From: Aphidius gifuensis
Taxonomy: Eukaryota; Arthropoda; Insecta; Hymenoptera; Braconidae
NCBI RefSeq assembly: GCF_014905175.1
Contig: NC_057793.1
Coordinates: 8,246,001 to 8,310,000, forward strand
Length of the DNA stretch: 64,000 nt
Direction: 5' to 3'
Below the pieces are notes generated by a model. That model searched no databases. It saw only the letters and a program-made list of their open reading frames with translations, and was not told the origin of the DNA. Shown here in pieces: positions 49,201 through 62,007 of this stretch. Positions within the stretch are counted from its first letter, which is position 1, and every line of letters starts with the position of its first letter. A program made the translations under genes and the position numbers.

Positions 49201-52200
49201 AAACAAAATTTTTTTAAATATTTTTTATATTTTTTTTTAAAATTGACATATTAAGGTAGCACAACTTTTTCAGTAAACATCTAATCTTGATATTATTAGA
49301 CTAAAAATTACGTGTGAATTATGTGTAAATAAATAAATTAAAAAAATTTTTCGTCAATTTATTCATTCTTTTTTTTTTTTATGATAATACTTGTGTTTAT
49401 AAAACCAATGAACAATGAACCTTTTAGAAGGTATAGATACAGGCACGCGTAGCGCGCCAATGTGCTCGTTATATAATAAAGTTTGACAATACAATGGTAC
49501 ATAAAGTTGGTTGATTTAGTAAATCAAAAATATATTCTACTTACTCTAGAAGATCCTTGAGAGGAACGTTGAGACGTTGTCCCAAGAACATTCTTGTTTC
49601 CAGTACAGCTTCAAGTGTTTTATAGCTTGGATCTTCAAGTGCTCGACATACAAACATTTCCATATGACTTGATACACCCAATGCTCCAGCTAATACCACA
49701 CACAGACCAATCGAAATCGGACAGCTCCAAAAAGCTCCACTTTTTATTTACAACAACATAAAAAAAAACAATTATTAAATTAAATATTTCCAATTTATAA
49801 CTGGCACATTTTGACAATTAATTATTTGTTTTTAAATAAAATTTTTACTAACCATAAAAGTGTAGATTGAACTTTTTTTTGTGATGATCCACATTGACAA
49901 ATAATAGCAAAAAATAATAATATCCAGATAAAAGTTAAGCCAGCAATTGCACCTTAAAATAAAATTAAAATATATTTTTATTATAATATAAATACCACTT
50001 TGCTAAAAAGTAAAAAATAAAAGTTTTAAAAGTACTACAAAATACAGTAGATAGAATATATATATATTTTTTACCAATGCAAATAAGCCATCTAATTTCT
50101 TCAAATAACTGTATATATGGTGCAGCTTCATTTGCAATTTTCTTGATGGAATTCAGTTGACTGTTAAGCTCGGTGTTAGTTGATTCAAGGCTTCTTGCTT
50201 CTTCAAATATTTTTACACGTGCTGCATTAATTTCTCTTCGAATACCTTAAATAAATAAATAAACATTAATTAATACCATGTATTTATTTTGAAATAAATA
50301 AAGCTTTATTATGGATTTTACATTAACCGACGCCAGTTTATATATTTATTACAAAAACCCGACATAAAATAAAGACAAGATTGAGGATATGATACTCAGT
50401 AAACATGAGTACGTCTTTGTATTTTCATCAATCGATCAATTTACTGGAATTTTTTTTTTTTTTTCTGTTTATTCATGTCTATGCTTACTACACTCTATCA
50501 AAAACTACTTGAATTTATTCAACTATATATAAAAGATCAACAAATATATAAAATAGATAATAAAAATAAACACTTTTTTTTTATTAAAATAACATTAATC
50601 TTCTTGAAGAAAAAAAGTATAAAATTATAAATTAAATTATTTATTTTAGAACATTAAAAGTTAAGAGTTGAAGAAAAATAAAATCAACAACATAATGACA
50701 AAATCAATTTATTGAACTTCATCATGAGAAGTGAAACAAAGATATTGGAACAAAGATATTCTTTACACTAGTCATTTGTGCCAAGACATTTGTGACCTAT
50801 TTTAAAAGTTGTTCTGACACTCAAAGTTGGTTTCTTATCGTGTTTCTCAACTTAACGAAAGACCAAGGAATTTTTATTTGACGAAATATCAGTACTATCT
50901 TAAACTTGGTTGTACCAACAGGAACATCCGAAATCATTTCTACTGTCTAGACAAAAAACTTTTGATTTTTTTCTTTTCTCATTTTTGTTAGAAATAAAAT
51001 ATAAAAAAAAAAAGAATTTTATTTGTCTAGAGGTCGAGAGCTGCACTGCGACGAGGAGGGATTTCCTGCTGGATAAAATAAAAATTTTACCCTTGGGATA
51101 TTATACATCTCGTTGTATTTAATTTTCAAATGAAAAAATACTCTATTTGTTTATAACTATAAACTGTAAATATACCAAATTTATATTTCATAAATATAAA
51201 GTGGTATTTATTTGTTGATAAATAAATACTTACTATTACGATATTCAAGTGTACTTCGAGAAATGTAATGAGGCACGTAGTGATATTCACCACGTGCTTG
51301 ACGACCAGCTTCTGTTAAATTATCTCGACCAATTTTTTGAAGACGTAGTAAATGCTGGTCCCTCAGTAACTGTACAAATAAATTTTAAATAAAAAAGACG
51401 GAGGTTAAAACCAATTGGATTTTCTACATTTATCTCAAGAGTGACTCTTGTTTAACGACATTTTTGGCTCAACCAATTGTAGCTATATGAACTACTTGAA
51501 GCTTTTTTTTTTTTTTTTTTTATTCTTTTGGTTTTGTAAAGTTGTAAATTGACAAGTAAATATATATTTTATATTCATGAATTACAAGATTTATATGATC
51601 TTGAAATAAAAAATATTAATACACTGAGGAAAATTTATTTTACTAAAATTCTTTAGCTTTTTTTTCTTTTGTATTTTATTGGAGTGGATGTTCACCTTTA
51701 AAAGACAACATTCGTGCAAGTGAGTCATTCAATTTTTAATTATATCAACTTGTCGATATAAATTAAAAAAATAATTAAATTTTTAAATCGTTTAATTTAT
51801 ATTTTTATATTTTTATTATTTTAACTTGAATTTTAAAAAATAATAAATTTTTATTTAATTGAATTTTTTCATATAAAAAAAAAGTTAAAAAAATTATTTG
51901 ATTTTTTATTCAAGTTTTTTTATAACTGTCTTCACAGTCGCTTAATTTTTTTTTTTTTTTTTTTAATAATAAAAAACTTGTGGGAATTTTAAAAAATTTT
52001 ATCTTTAGTATTAGGAAAAACCACAAATAGTTGAAGCAACTTTGACATTAATTATTTTTGTTAGTAAAGGTTTAAAAATTTTTAAAATAAATTAAACTAT
52101 TAAAAAGGTATTTTTTAATTTATAAAAAACATAAAAAGTATAATCATGATTGAGATAGCTCAAACAATCAGACAGACTCAAGTTGACGTCGTAGTCCATC

Positions 52201-55200
52201 AATTTCACGACTCAATTCCATTCCGAGGTCACGAGCTTTTTCGCCCTCTTTTAGTAAATTCTCAGCACGATTTGAAAGCGTTTGACTTGCTGAAAAATTT
52301 AATTTACCAATAAAGTATCTGCACTACAACAAGATTTACTACAAAAGAAAAATAATAATAAAAATAAAAAGGCAAGTAAATAATCTCAGAAAATTGATGA
52401 TGAAGTACATTTATCAATTGGCTTAAATATTTTTCAATAAATGAATATGAATAATAATATTTTTATAAAATTGAAACCACATGACTTGTGAGAAATAATG
52501 ATACGCATAGATCAAAGAGACAAAAAATTATATTTATCTATGTAAAAATGTAAAATGAAATTTTCACAAAAACCCCCGAGGGATCAATTTGGTTTTTATT
52601 TTTTATTTTTATCCTTTTATCTAAAATTCCTTTGGTCTTGGAGAGATGAACAGAGTTATACACAGAATTCATATCAGCCCTGTTGAATCATAAAATGTTA
52701 TATTGAAAGTTTAGTTATATCAAAAAATAATTTTCATGTAATTTTAAATATTTAAATTTACCTGATAATATTTAAAAATGATTTTTAAATTTTTTAAAGT
52801 TATAATTAAAATTAACTGAGATTTTTCTTGAATATTTTAAATATATTTTGAATAAATAAATTAATGTGATGACTTTACTAATGAGTATTTTTAAAGTTAT
52901 AATTAAAATTGACGGAGATTTTTCTTGATGGAAATATTTTAAATATTTCGAATAGATAAATTAATGTAATGACATTACTAATGACATTAGTAATGAGTAT
53001 TTGAAATAGTAATTTACGTATGAGATATTTCTAAAATATGATTTTTGAAATAGAACATTTATGAATATTTTATTCTGAGGTGGTTATTAGAACATTGGTG
53101 TTACAAATTTTCCTGAGTAATACGATAAACCGTGTTTAGCTTCAATTACCATTAAAATTAATGTTTCTGTTTAAATTACATATTTAATAAAATAACGTAT
53201 ATATATCGCTGTCTTCCAGCCAAAAACTACCATTCACATATGTAAATATTTGGATAAATTTCATACGAATTTTATACTCGATAGATTTTTGTTGAATATA
53301 TACTCAATAACATATTAGATATAGATATTTGATTTGTGATTTTTTACAAAGTTATAAATTAATATTTGAAATGAAAATAAACTTTATTATGATATGTTTT
53401 TATATAGAAAAAAAAATTATTTACCATTGGCAACAGTGAATAGTCTTTCGATGGCGATATCTAAACCAGTTTCTGATGCCAAGTCAAGTTGAACTGGCTT
53501 GCCCAACATTTCTTCGACATCTTAAAAATTTAATAAATAAAGTATTAATTTATTTGGTTTTATTTTATATTATTAAATTATTTTGTAACAATATCCTGTT
53601 ACAAATTTATCAAAGATGATGATAATAAATAAAATAAATAAACATTTAATAAAATATATTTAAAAGATGAAAATATTAATAAAAATTAAATTTGAAATAA
53701 TAATAACAGCGAGTCATTACAATACGATGATGAATTAATTAATTTTTAAATAAATTAATTTTCAATTTATCCAAGATATATGGATAATAGTAAATTTGCA
53801 AAAAAAAAAAAAAATAAATAAATTTTTAAATGGAATATTTATTTATTTATCGTGCTGATCATACTCTTGTCATAATTATTTTTCGACAAATTTTAAATCA
53901 TCATAATCATCATTATGTTTACATGTTAAACTATGCTTGTATATTATTTTTATAATTATTCATTTTAATTTTAAATATGGCTTTTTATACCAACACAAGC
54001 TATGATTTATATTGAACATAATTAAAATTATTTTGTTTTAATTAATAAACAACATGTTAAACTGGATTCATTAATGTCAATTGAAATGATTTAATATAAA
54101 ACACAATAATAAACTACTTTATCATTATTTAAAATATCAAGGCAATGCAAGTAATTTCAAATCCGATCACGTCGATATTCCCCAGTCATAATTTATACAC
54201 CCTTGAGACCCTATTAATTATCAACCATCAGATACGAATTTTCGTAATATCGGTTATTGTTAAATATTTTTTTTTAACATTAATTTTTTTTTTATACCAA
54301 TTTTACATATTTAAAAATAAAAAAAAAATAAATAATAAAAGAAAAAAATGAGATTTAACTATTGTTATTATGGTTTTCTATCTTTCTTTTTTTTTAAATC
54401 AAATTAAATCTTATTAAACTCACTATCTAGATCAGCCATAATGGCTTCACTTGCGACATCGAGACTTCTTGTTAAACAATCACGAATTCCAACAGTTGTA
54501 CCAGTATGATAATCATTAAGATCTTGAATTGCAGTATTCATAACATCAGGAATTTTTTCAATTCCAATCTTTGTAACTTCATTGGAAATAATTAATCCAA
54601 TAATTCCAATGCTAAAAATTAAAAAACAAGAAACAAAAAATTATTTTTAACTAATTAAATATTGTATTATAAATTATTTATAAATTTTATAAAATAAACA
54701 AATAATAAAGCTTCAAAAAAAACTGTAACACTTTGTCATTTAACTGATCTTTTTTTGAGCAAAAATTTGTGATAAAAAAAATTGTTGACTTACCCAAGAA
54801 TAAAGACAAGTGTTGAAAGCACAAAAGCCAGACATCTTGGATGCTGTGACGGTTTATAATCTTCTTTGATTGGACGACAGGCAAGCCAAAGCTCAGTACC
54901 AGGAATAACACATGCCAAAATACAGCAAGCAGCTAAAAGTGATATGAATCCGACCTCCACATTCATGGACTGTAAAATTAAGATATAAATTCAACGTCAT
55001 ACAGATTAAACGTAATCTAATGAATACAAAATTTTCATAAAAAATATATCACCTCGGACAGCAGCCTTTGAGTTGTTACACGTCTTTCAATTATATCAAT
55101 TAAAAAATCTAAAAAATAAAAAGAATAAATCATTTTTTAAATGTAAAAAAATTGAAAATATTTACTTACCAATTGATACATTATACGGTTGAATAAATCT

Positions 55201-55530
55201 AAGAAAATCATGTAAAAATTCAAATTTAAATAATTGATTTTCAATAATTAAATGACCCATTTTAAAATTATTATCAATTTTATTTTTTGGAAAATTTAAA
55301 GGTTTTTTTGTCAGCTCCCATTCAATTGGTGTATCCAATTTACGTCGACTAATATTTCTTGTAACACTATCATAATCTTCATCATAAATACCATAATTAT
55401 CATCTTGATTATCAGCAATTTTATTTATTTCAGTTATTAATAAATTATAGCCAAATGAATTTGAAGCTGATGATAATGATGACTCAAAAAAAAACAGTCC
55501 AATCCATAAATGATAACTTGCACCAAACAT
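46224..55530 (-). CDS. prom: prominin-like five-span membrane glycoprotein
   Basis: Sixteen minus-strand coding exons close in frame to 827 residues: 55530-55170, 55108-55053, 54969-54794, 54611-54424, 53520-53425, 52289-52174, 51369-51234, 50245-50075, 49952-49853, 49739-49545, 48242-48020, 47917-47618, 47527-47369, 46612-46485, 46399-46349, 46251-46224. Signal peptide MFGASYHLWIGLFFFESSLS. Paired membrane segments follow (LLAACCILACVIPG and FVLSTLVFILGIGIIGLII), then a long helical extracellular loop. A second pair is IRWLICIGAIAGLTFIWILLFF and GLCVVLAGALGV, with a second loop. The last segment is GFWFLLLISIIIMAIT, with a short cytosolic tail (WRTPDPPPLQDDW). Topology and length fit prominin-1/CD133, which organises membrane protrusions and photoreceptor rhabdoms. 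Several introns hold repeats. Confidence 0.88.
46909..47323 (-). repeat. dispersed repeat R2, copy 3 (prominin intron)
   Basis: Inverted copy of R2 in the intron between prominin exons ending at 47369 and starting at 46612. It runs from tttatcaaagatgatgataat to caacacaagctacatg. It ends only about 45 bases from the exon, leaving the donor GTAAAT intact. Confidence 0.75.
48508..49345. repeat. minisatellite, about 150-base unit, six copies (prominin intron)
   Basis: Units start at about 48508, 48659, 48816, 48962, 49093 and 49245 with the motif acatattaagctagcacaac. They continue with ataatcatcggatctcgatg, caattgggctt, gaattatgtgttttttatgtgtg and a poly-T/A tail. Spacing is 131-157 bases. The last unit is diverged and truncated. 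The array occupies most of the intron between 49545 and 48242. Confidence 0.8.
50276..51233 (-). other. long prominin intron, no recognised content
   Basis: The intron between coding exons 51369-51234 and 50245-50075 is about 990 bases. It includes a less A/T-rich part (50720-51120, for example gctgcactgcgacgaggag) with no recognisable gene or repeat family. Confidence 0.4.
53602..54002 (-). repeat. dispersed repeat R2, copy 4 (prominin intron)
   Basis: Inverted R2 copy in the intron between prominin exons 54611-54424 and 53520-53425. It starts at aaatttatcaaagatgatgat and ends caacacaagcta. It is near-identical to copy 3 but lacks the extra ttatttaa string at its left end. Confidence 0.75.
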
Positions 55531-55702
55531 CACACAAATATTATCTTCAAATGGATTTTTTACTTTAAAAAAACAGCGTATTGTTTCAGCAACTATCAAC
55601 AAAAAAAAACCATAAGTAAAACAAATATTAAATCACGTTATTGTTGTTAAATATTTTAATAAATAGAATTGAGAACTCTTGGTGAGTATTGTTAAAACTG
55701 AG

Positions 55703-55802
55703 TAGTCAGATTTACCTTGGTTATATTGGAAGGCTTCCATGGAATCCATACAACAGTTTTAAACTCTTGAGTAAATTGTTTTTTAAAAACTGGGCCAATC
55801 AT
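55703..55802 (-). other. probable 5' UTR exon of prominin with overlapping open frames
   Basis: A donor after AACCAAG (55716, then GTAAAT) would join to the acceptor at 55593. Two frames are open. One (MDSMEAFQYNQ, from 55749) stays in frame with the prominin coding sequence and would add an N-terminal extension before MFGASY. The other (from ATG 55802, MIGPVFKKQFTQEF) stops soon after the junction and would act as an upstream frame. The upstream edge is not determinable. Confidence 0.4.
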
Positions 55803-57078
55803 AGAAATGATGATATTGTACACAAACAATGATAAACAATAATTGTACGACAAAAAAAATGAAGAGATTCAAATGGTTCTTCTAAATTTTTAAAACAACT
55901 ATGATTGAAAAAATGTCCAATAGTTATATTTATACGTAGATTAAAAGCCATTTTTTAAAAATTATTTAGAATCCATATATTGGATATAAACAGATGTAAA
56001 TAAATTATTTTTTTTTTTTATATATTAATTAACAGAGACCTTATTAAAAAAAACGACAACAAAAAATTGAGGTTATGTTATATTTATTTTTATTTTTTTG
56101 ATATTCAATTGAAGTTTTTTCAGATGGTATTTTGAGTTTAAGAATATTGTTTATATTTTTTTTATTAATAATTAAAACTAGTCACAGTTTATTGACAAGT
56201 TTATTTAATTTAAATTCAAGTGTATTTATTATCACTTAATTAACGAAAGAAAAACAACGTGAAAATGGAAAAATAAATTGAGACAATGTCACAATAAGCC
56301 ACGTGACTTGTCAAGTTTAAATGGCCAATGATGAATGATGATGACTCATCATAATTTTCCATGAAAAATTGATAAAGAAAATCAATAATATTTTGAGGGT
56401 CATTGTTTAAAAATAACACCATTAATAATAAATGAAAATGATAAACAAAAATTATAAATAAAATAATATTTTGTCATTAGGGATTTATAAATTTACAATG
56501 ATTATTATCAGTAATTTAATGAATCCATATGTAATTTTATCAGATACAATAATGTAATTTTATTTTTCAGGTAATAAATTAATTAATTTAAATTGATTGA
56601 ATATTTATACAATAATATTCATGAGATAAAATTATATAAATATTTAATTTATGTGTAGTATGATTAATGAAGCTTCACTTTCACTGATAACGATCGATAG
56701 AAGACGAGTAGAATCTTAAGAAGTCTTATACAAGTGAACAGAAGGTGTGAAGAAAATGAGATTTTTATAATCTCTTGAAAAAGATAGGATAATACGACTA
56801 AGGATTAACTTTCATGATCTCGTTTCAATCTTTTAAATCCCATTTCAATATTTTGTCAAAGTAGATTTTTTTTTCTTTTTTTTTCTTGATATTTATATAT
56901 ATTTTTTTATTGATTTTTTTTAAAGAAATAATTATTTACTGTAGTTTAATAAAATTTACAATTTTTTTTTTTAATATTAAAAATTGACTTATTCTTTTTT
57001 TTTTTGAATGAATAAATTGATTTTTTTTTTATTTGAATTTTTATGTGGGAAATTTAATAATTTTTATTTTCTCACAAG
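55803..57078. other. 5' flank of prominin, no gene seen
   Basis: About 1.3 kb, A/T-rich. It should contain the prominin promoter. No coding or RNA gene is recognised. Confidence 0.4.
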
Positions 57079-57171
57079 TTCATATTTTATTTGGATATTT
57101 TGATTCCGGGAATTTGCTATGTTGTTAGCATAGAAAATTCCCGGAATGAAAATATCGAAATAAAATATGAA
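57079..57171. repeat. hairpin with about 43-base arms
   Basis: Left arm ttcatattttatttggatat then tttgattccgggaatttgctatg; right arm is its reverse complement with three or four mismatches. The loop is ttgtta. Foldback element or hairpin-RNA source. Confidence 0.8.
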
Positions 57172-57192
57172 TTTTATTTAGAATATTGTTTC

Positions 57193-57236
57193 AACCATTC
57201 GATTGAAATACTAATAACTATTTCAATCGAATGGTT
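57193..57236. repeat. perfect 18-base inverted repeat, 8-base loop
   Basis: AACCATTCGATTGAAATA at 57193-57210 and its exact reverse complement at 57219-57236, only 21 bases beyond the previous hairpin. Two adjacent hairpins may be parts of one element. Confidence 0.8.
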
Positions 57237-57587
57237 TAATTTTTTATTCAAAAATCTTTCTTCCTGGAAATGATAATTGATAATAATGAAACAATATTTC
57301 TACTGACCTAAAAAATAATTACAAAAATAAGTATTAAAATAATTTGTAATTAACCATAATAATTAAAAATCTATGTTAAATATGTATTTGTTCGATCAAT
57401 AATAGAAACATCTTTATCTACATCTATATCTATACTTAGTAATAAGTAAAAAAAATGTAAATAACATTTTTAATACAATTTTATTAAAGAACATGAACAA
57501 AAAAAAAAAAAAAACACTTGCGAATTGTGCAAAAAGTCTCAAAGTTACAATAAAATTATTATTATAAAAAACAATCCTGGCAAAAAT

Positions 57588-57735
57588 TTTTCTCCGCTCT
57601 TCTCCGATTTCATCTGATACATTTTTACTTTTTCTCCGATTTTCTATGCATTCCTCCGATTTCTTTCTAACTTTTCCACATTACTCCATAACTTTTACAC
57701 ATCGCTGTACTCCGATTTTCTCCGCATATTGCTGA
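57588..57735. repeat. CTCCG-rich quasi-repeat
   Basis: The words tctccg and ctccgattt recur at least seven times in about 150 bases. Related wording occurs at 24664-24790 and 40305-40400. It looks like a degenerate simple repeat or the end of an element family. Confidence 0.5.
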
Positions 57736-58018
57736 AATAAAATTTCAAAAAAAATCAGACTTAAGCGAGAAATTATTCCGATTATTTCCCACTTTTTTTG
57801 ATTTTTGTCTGCATTTTCTCCAAGTTTATACTAATTTTTAAATGGAAAAAAAATCATAGATTCTTTATGAATAAAAAAAATTTCAAAATTTCATAATTTA
57901 TCACTCATGGCAAATCATTTTCGTTTTGATACTACATAATAGAAATTTTAAAGATTTTATTTTAATTTCTTTTATTTCAAAAATTTTTGAGTTGGAATTT
58001 TCAAGAAAAATTTGAGTT

Positions 58019-58109
58019 AAGGGGAAGCAATACCTTTGAAAAAAGGAATTCGCTCTATCGATAAATATCGGTTAAGGTTTACTTGAAACCAAGGGTATTG
58101 CTTCGCCTT
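58019..58109. repeat. short element with about 18-base inverted ends
   Basis: Left end aaggggaagcaatacctt and right end aagggtattgcttcgcctt are reverse complements with two differences. The interior is about 55 bases. MITE-like. Confidence 0.65.
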
Positions 58110-58523
58110 GATTGAAAAATTACTGTTGGAATAAGGTTAAAGTCTTGTTCAACGTGTTGCATAATTTTTTGTAATAACTTACTTGAATTTGGTAAATGAA
58201 CAATTTCTAAATATTTTTTATTGAATCATTGAAACTATTTTGTTGTCATCTTATCACCCAGATTTTTGACCGGATGATAACGACGGGCGTTAATTAAGTT
58301 CTCTCCTTAAATCGTCCAGACATGTTTAACCAAATTATCTAATTTTTGACCAAACATATTTGCTGAACAAAAAAAAATTTAGTTTATATAATATACTGAA
58401 TTTTTTTTTATTCAAAAAACTTCTGATTTATCTCATTCGACAAATTAATGCTATATTCAAGTTATTCATTGTTTTTTTTTTTGATACTATTTTACCTCAA
58501 GTCCGACATAAAATATACGAAAT

Positions 58524-58666
58524 CGTTAATGGCACTAATACGGGAAAATACGGAGACATTTACGGGTTCCACACACAATGCAATCAGTCCTATGTTTACC
58601 GTAAGATTTTCCGTACCCTGTATAAATGTCTCGGAAAATTCCCCCCCGCATACGGTGCCAACAGCG
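58524..58666. repeat. GC-richer imperfect hairpin of about 140 bases
   Basis: Left: cgttaatggcac, acgggaaaat, cggagacatttacgggt. Right: accctgtataaatgtctcgg, aaaattcccc, cggtgccaacagcg. The arms pair over about 45 bases with scattered mismatches. The composition stands out from the surroundings. Open frames cross it on both strands, but these are explained by its base composition. Confidence 0.6.
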
Positions 58667-58749
58667 TTACCGTAGAATATAGGTATATCTATGTACGTAT
58701 TTAGATATTTTTTAAATGATATAAAATTTGTTGAGTTAATGCAAAACAC

Positions 58750-61700
58750 ATCTCATTTGGCAAAACGTATTATGATAAAATCATATACAGCGATAAGATA
58801 AAGTGGTAAGAAAATGTCGTAGTCTTGAATTTGCTAGTTAAATTAATTAACAAGTTATATATTTTCTGTGTATATATTAATATACTTGTATTTGCTGCAG
58901 GTACATGGTACAAGGTATTCTGCACGTGGTAGAAATTGCGATTAGCATGAAATATACAAACACAACTTGGTACATTAAAGACCTGGAATATTAAGGATAA
59001 GTACTTATACACAATATAAATACTCAACTAATATAGCCAAGTACAACGATGATAATATTTCGACTCAACTTCCATTGATGATCTTAATTAAAAGAAAAAA
59101 AAAAACAATGTCAAAGAATTGTCTTTTGAATAGTAATTAGAGTAGAAATTTTTATTTTAAAATCTGCTAAAGTCATATTCACATTCTGAGGGTTTTTAAA
59201 ATTTACATTTTTAATTTTTCCATGGTTTGAATAGAATAAATTTGAAGGAAATTTTATTCTACGTTAGGTATTTTTTTGTGGATTATTATTTGATAAAATT
59301 TTGGTATTTTTCTCAGTTGTTTATTTGAATTTAATTTAAAAAAAAAAATATTTAAAATATTAATGAAGTTATTTTTAAATGTTGCAATCTAATTTTTACA
59401 ATATGTATTTGAAATATTTGCATTATATCATCATACCAGTTTTATAGTTGAATATTTTGATTAAATACATTTTCCAACTATTTCATAACAAATTTTGAAA
59501 ATTGTTTTAAACTTATTATAAACGCACGGGACATAATAAATTTATGAATGTCGATAATTCAAGGGTCAGGCTAGTCGATGATATAGTAAAAGCTAAAAAA
59601 GCACTCTAAATATATACAACAGATAGTCTTTGAATTTATTTCAAATCTCAAATTAATGCTAAAAATATTTAGCTAAATTTTTGTACAAAAAGAACATTAT
59701 TTTTTAAATTTTATTGTCGATTGTTTATTAATTTAATACATAATAATATTCCATGTTTATGACAGCAAATTTTAGAACAATCCCATTATAGAAATTACAA
59801 AACAACCCCTTTCACTCACACCAACGAGCTTTGAAATTACAGCTTCACTTTTGTCACACAAATTTGACTAAGTTAATTAAAATAATAATTTTTAAATATT
59901 AAATTAATATATAAGCTTTTAAAATTTTTTAATAAGCTTTATTAAAAACTTTAATAGACGATTAGAAAAAAGAAAAAAACCATGACATTGTTTTTGATAA
60001 TTTTATTTCATTCAAAGTATATTTTTTTTTTAATTTTTCTGGGTTAGTTGGTGAGATGTAAGAATAAAAATAAAATAAAAAAAAAAAGGCGGAGAATGGT
60101 AAAAATGGTTTGAAAGATGATGAAGAGGTTGATTTTAAATTTTTGGTATGGGTTGTGTAAAGAGATATATATGGTTTGTTGAGGATAACTGTCGGGACAC
60201 ATAAAGAGAATTTAAGGGGGTTGAAAATAAAGTAGGGGAAATATGGGCGCCAGCTAGTAGAAACTAGAAACCAAATGGCAAGTAGTGCGTCGTCAGCCTT
60301 CGTAACGTTGCGACTGTCCTTTTATGTCGCCTTATATTTTTTTTATATGAGTATGAATAATAGTCATGAATAAAAAAAATAATTGTTATTAATATTAACA
60401 AATAAAAATGTAAAAAAAAAATATATAATTATATTTTAAATTTAAATTTTGTAAATAAGAAAATTTATGAATGAAAAAATTATTTATTGAGTAATTAGTA
60501 TATTAACAATTGAATAAATTAATAAATTAATAAATAGATAAATAATTGAATGAATAAAGAACATTAATTTACAAAGAAACATAAATTTGAATTTTTTTTT
60601 TATTTATCTTTTCAGTTACTACTGAAAGTGATGTCACAATCGAAAACACGTTTGATAAATAATAACAAAAAAAAAATAATAATAATTAATAATAGTGAAG
60701 TTTTTCAAGTGAACAATTATTGATGCAATAATAACAAAGTGTTTATATTTTTTTTTTAAAATTTAATATGAATAATTTATAAAATTTTTTATACAAATTA
60801 AAACAAAAAAAAAAAAAGTGTTAAAAAGAAAAAAAAAAATTAAATAAAGTTTAATTATTTACGAGGAAAAAAAAACGAAGGATTATATTGTTTATTTGTT
60901 TATTTATTTTCATTTTTTTGGTGCTTTTTGGGTTATTTTTTTGAATGAAAAGTTGAGAAGGGTAATGATTCAGTGATAATGGTCAATCATCGGTCAGACA
61001 GTTCGATTATTTTATGGAAAATTATGGATCATGGTAATTAATTATTTGAATAATAATATATATATTATTTTTTTGATTTGTTTATTTATTTATAAACTTT
61101 ATTTTATGATTTTGAATTTTTTGCTTTTAAATATGTATGGGGTATTTCATGGCAAAGTAAGGAAATATTTTTCTCACTCGATTTTTCAAATAAAAAATAA
61201 TTTATTAAACGTGTTTAATTGTTTATTGTTTAATAAATAATTAAATTGGTTATTTATTTTATTTAGTTATTGATTTTATTATTTTATTTATTTATTTATT
61301 TGAATTTTTTAGTGGTGATTTAAAATAAATTGACTGGATATATTCTAATCTGAAGAGGTTATTGAAAATTTGTTTTAGACTACTTCCGGACTCTCAAGCT
61401 TCCGCAATAGTTGACTTGATTGAAATTGAAAATATTTTTTATTTTATAAAATAACAAAGTTCTATTAAAATTAAATTTTGTTGAAAAATTTTTAAAAAAC
61501 TTTTATTATTGTAATATTTTTTTATTCATTTTTACAACGTATTTTATTATAACCCTTCGACAATGTTTTCATGAATATTTTATGGTCATTTTTTTGTTTT
61601 TTTATTTATATACCTTAAAAAAATAACTAGGTTTTTATTCATTTACTCTTTGTTTCAATGAACATATAGTATCAGTTATTTTTTTTAAATAAACCTTCAC

Positions 61701-62007
61701 AAATTTTTTCTATGTAGATTTTTATATAGATTTTTTTTAAAACTATAAAAATTGAATTGAAATCTTCAAACGGATAAAGACAGAGAATTATAACATGCAT
61801 ATTTGGATGAAATGAATTTTATATTTGTACATATTTGAAAAAGGTAAATCGTTTATTTGTATTTATTTGTTTTTATGAAAAAATGAAAATTCTTTTTTCA
61901 AATTAATTAAATGTGCGTACATAATTAAATGAAAACAGCTATTTGAGTTGAATAATTGATAATAACGAAATAATAATTAATTTGTGTATAAATTAAATTA
62001 AATATTT
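58750..62007. other. intergenic region, no gene recognised
   Basis: About 3.2 kb. Mostly A/T-rich. A less biased patch at 60160-60340 (gtcgggacac, gggcgccagctagtag, gtgcgtcgtcagcc) could be a promoter, leader exon or insulator of a gene extending right of the window. No coding exon can be supported. Confidence 0.4.

Noticed and set aside
55162..55602. Taking the prominin start at an upstream ATG within MLIVAETIRCFF
   Set aside because: That ATG lies in the intron before the acceptor. MFGASYHLWIGLFFF gives a proper signal peptide.
58360..58749. Overlapping plus- and minus-strand frames of 75-114 residues
   Set aside because: They coincide with a GC-richer imperfect hairpin, which explains the absence of stops. 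No family resemblance or splice context.
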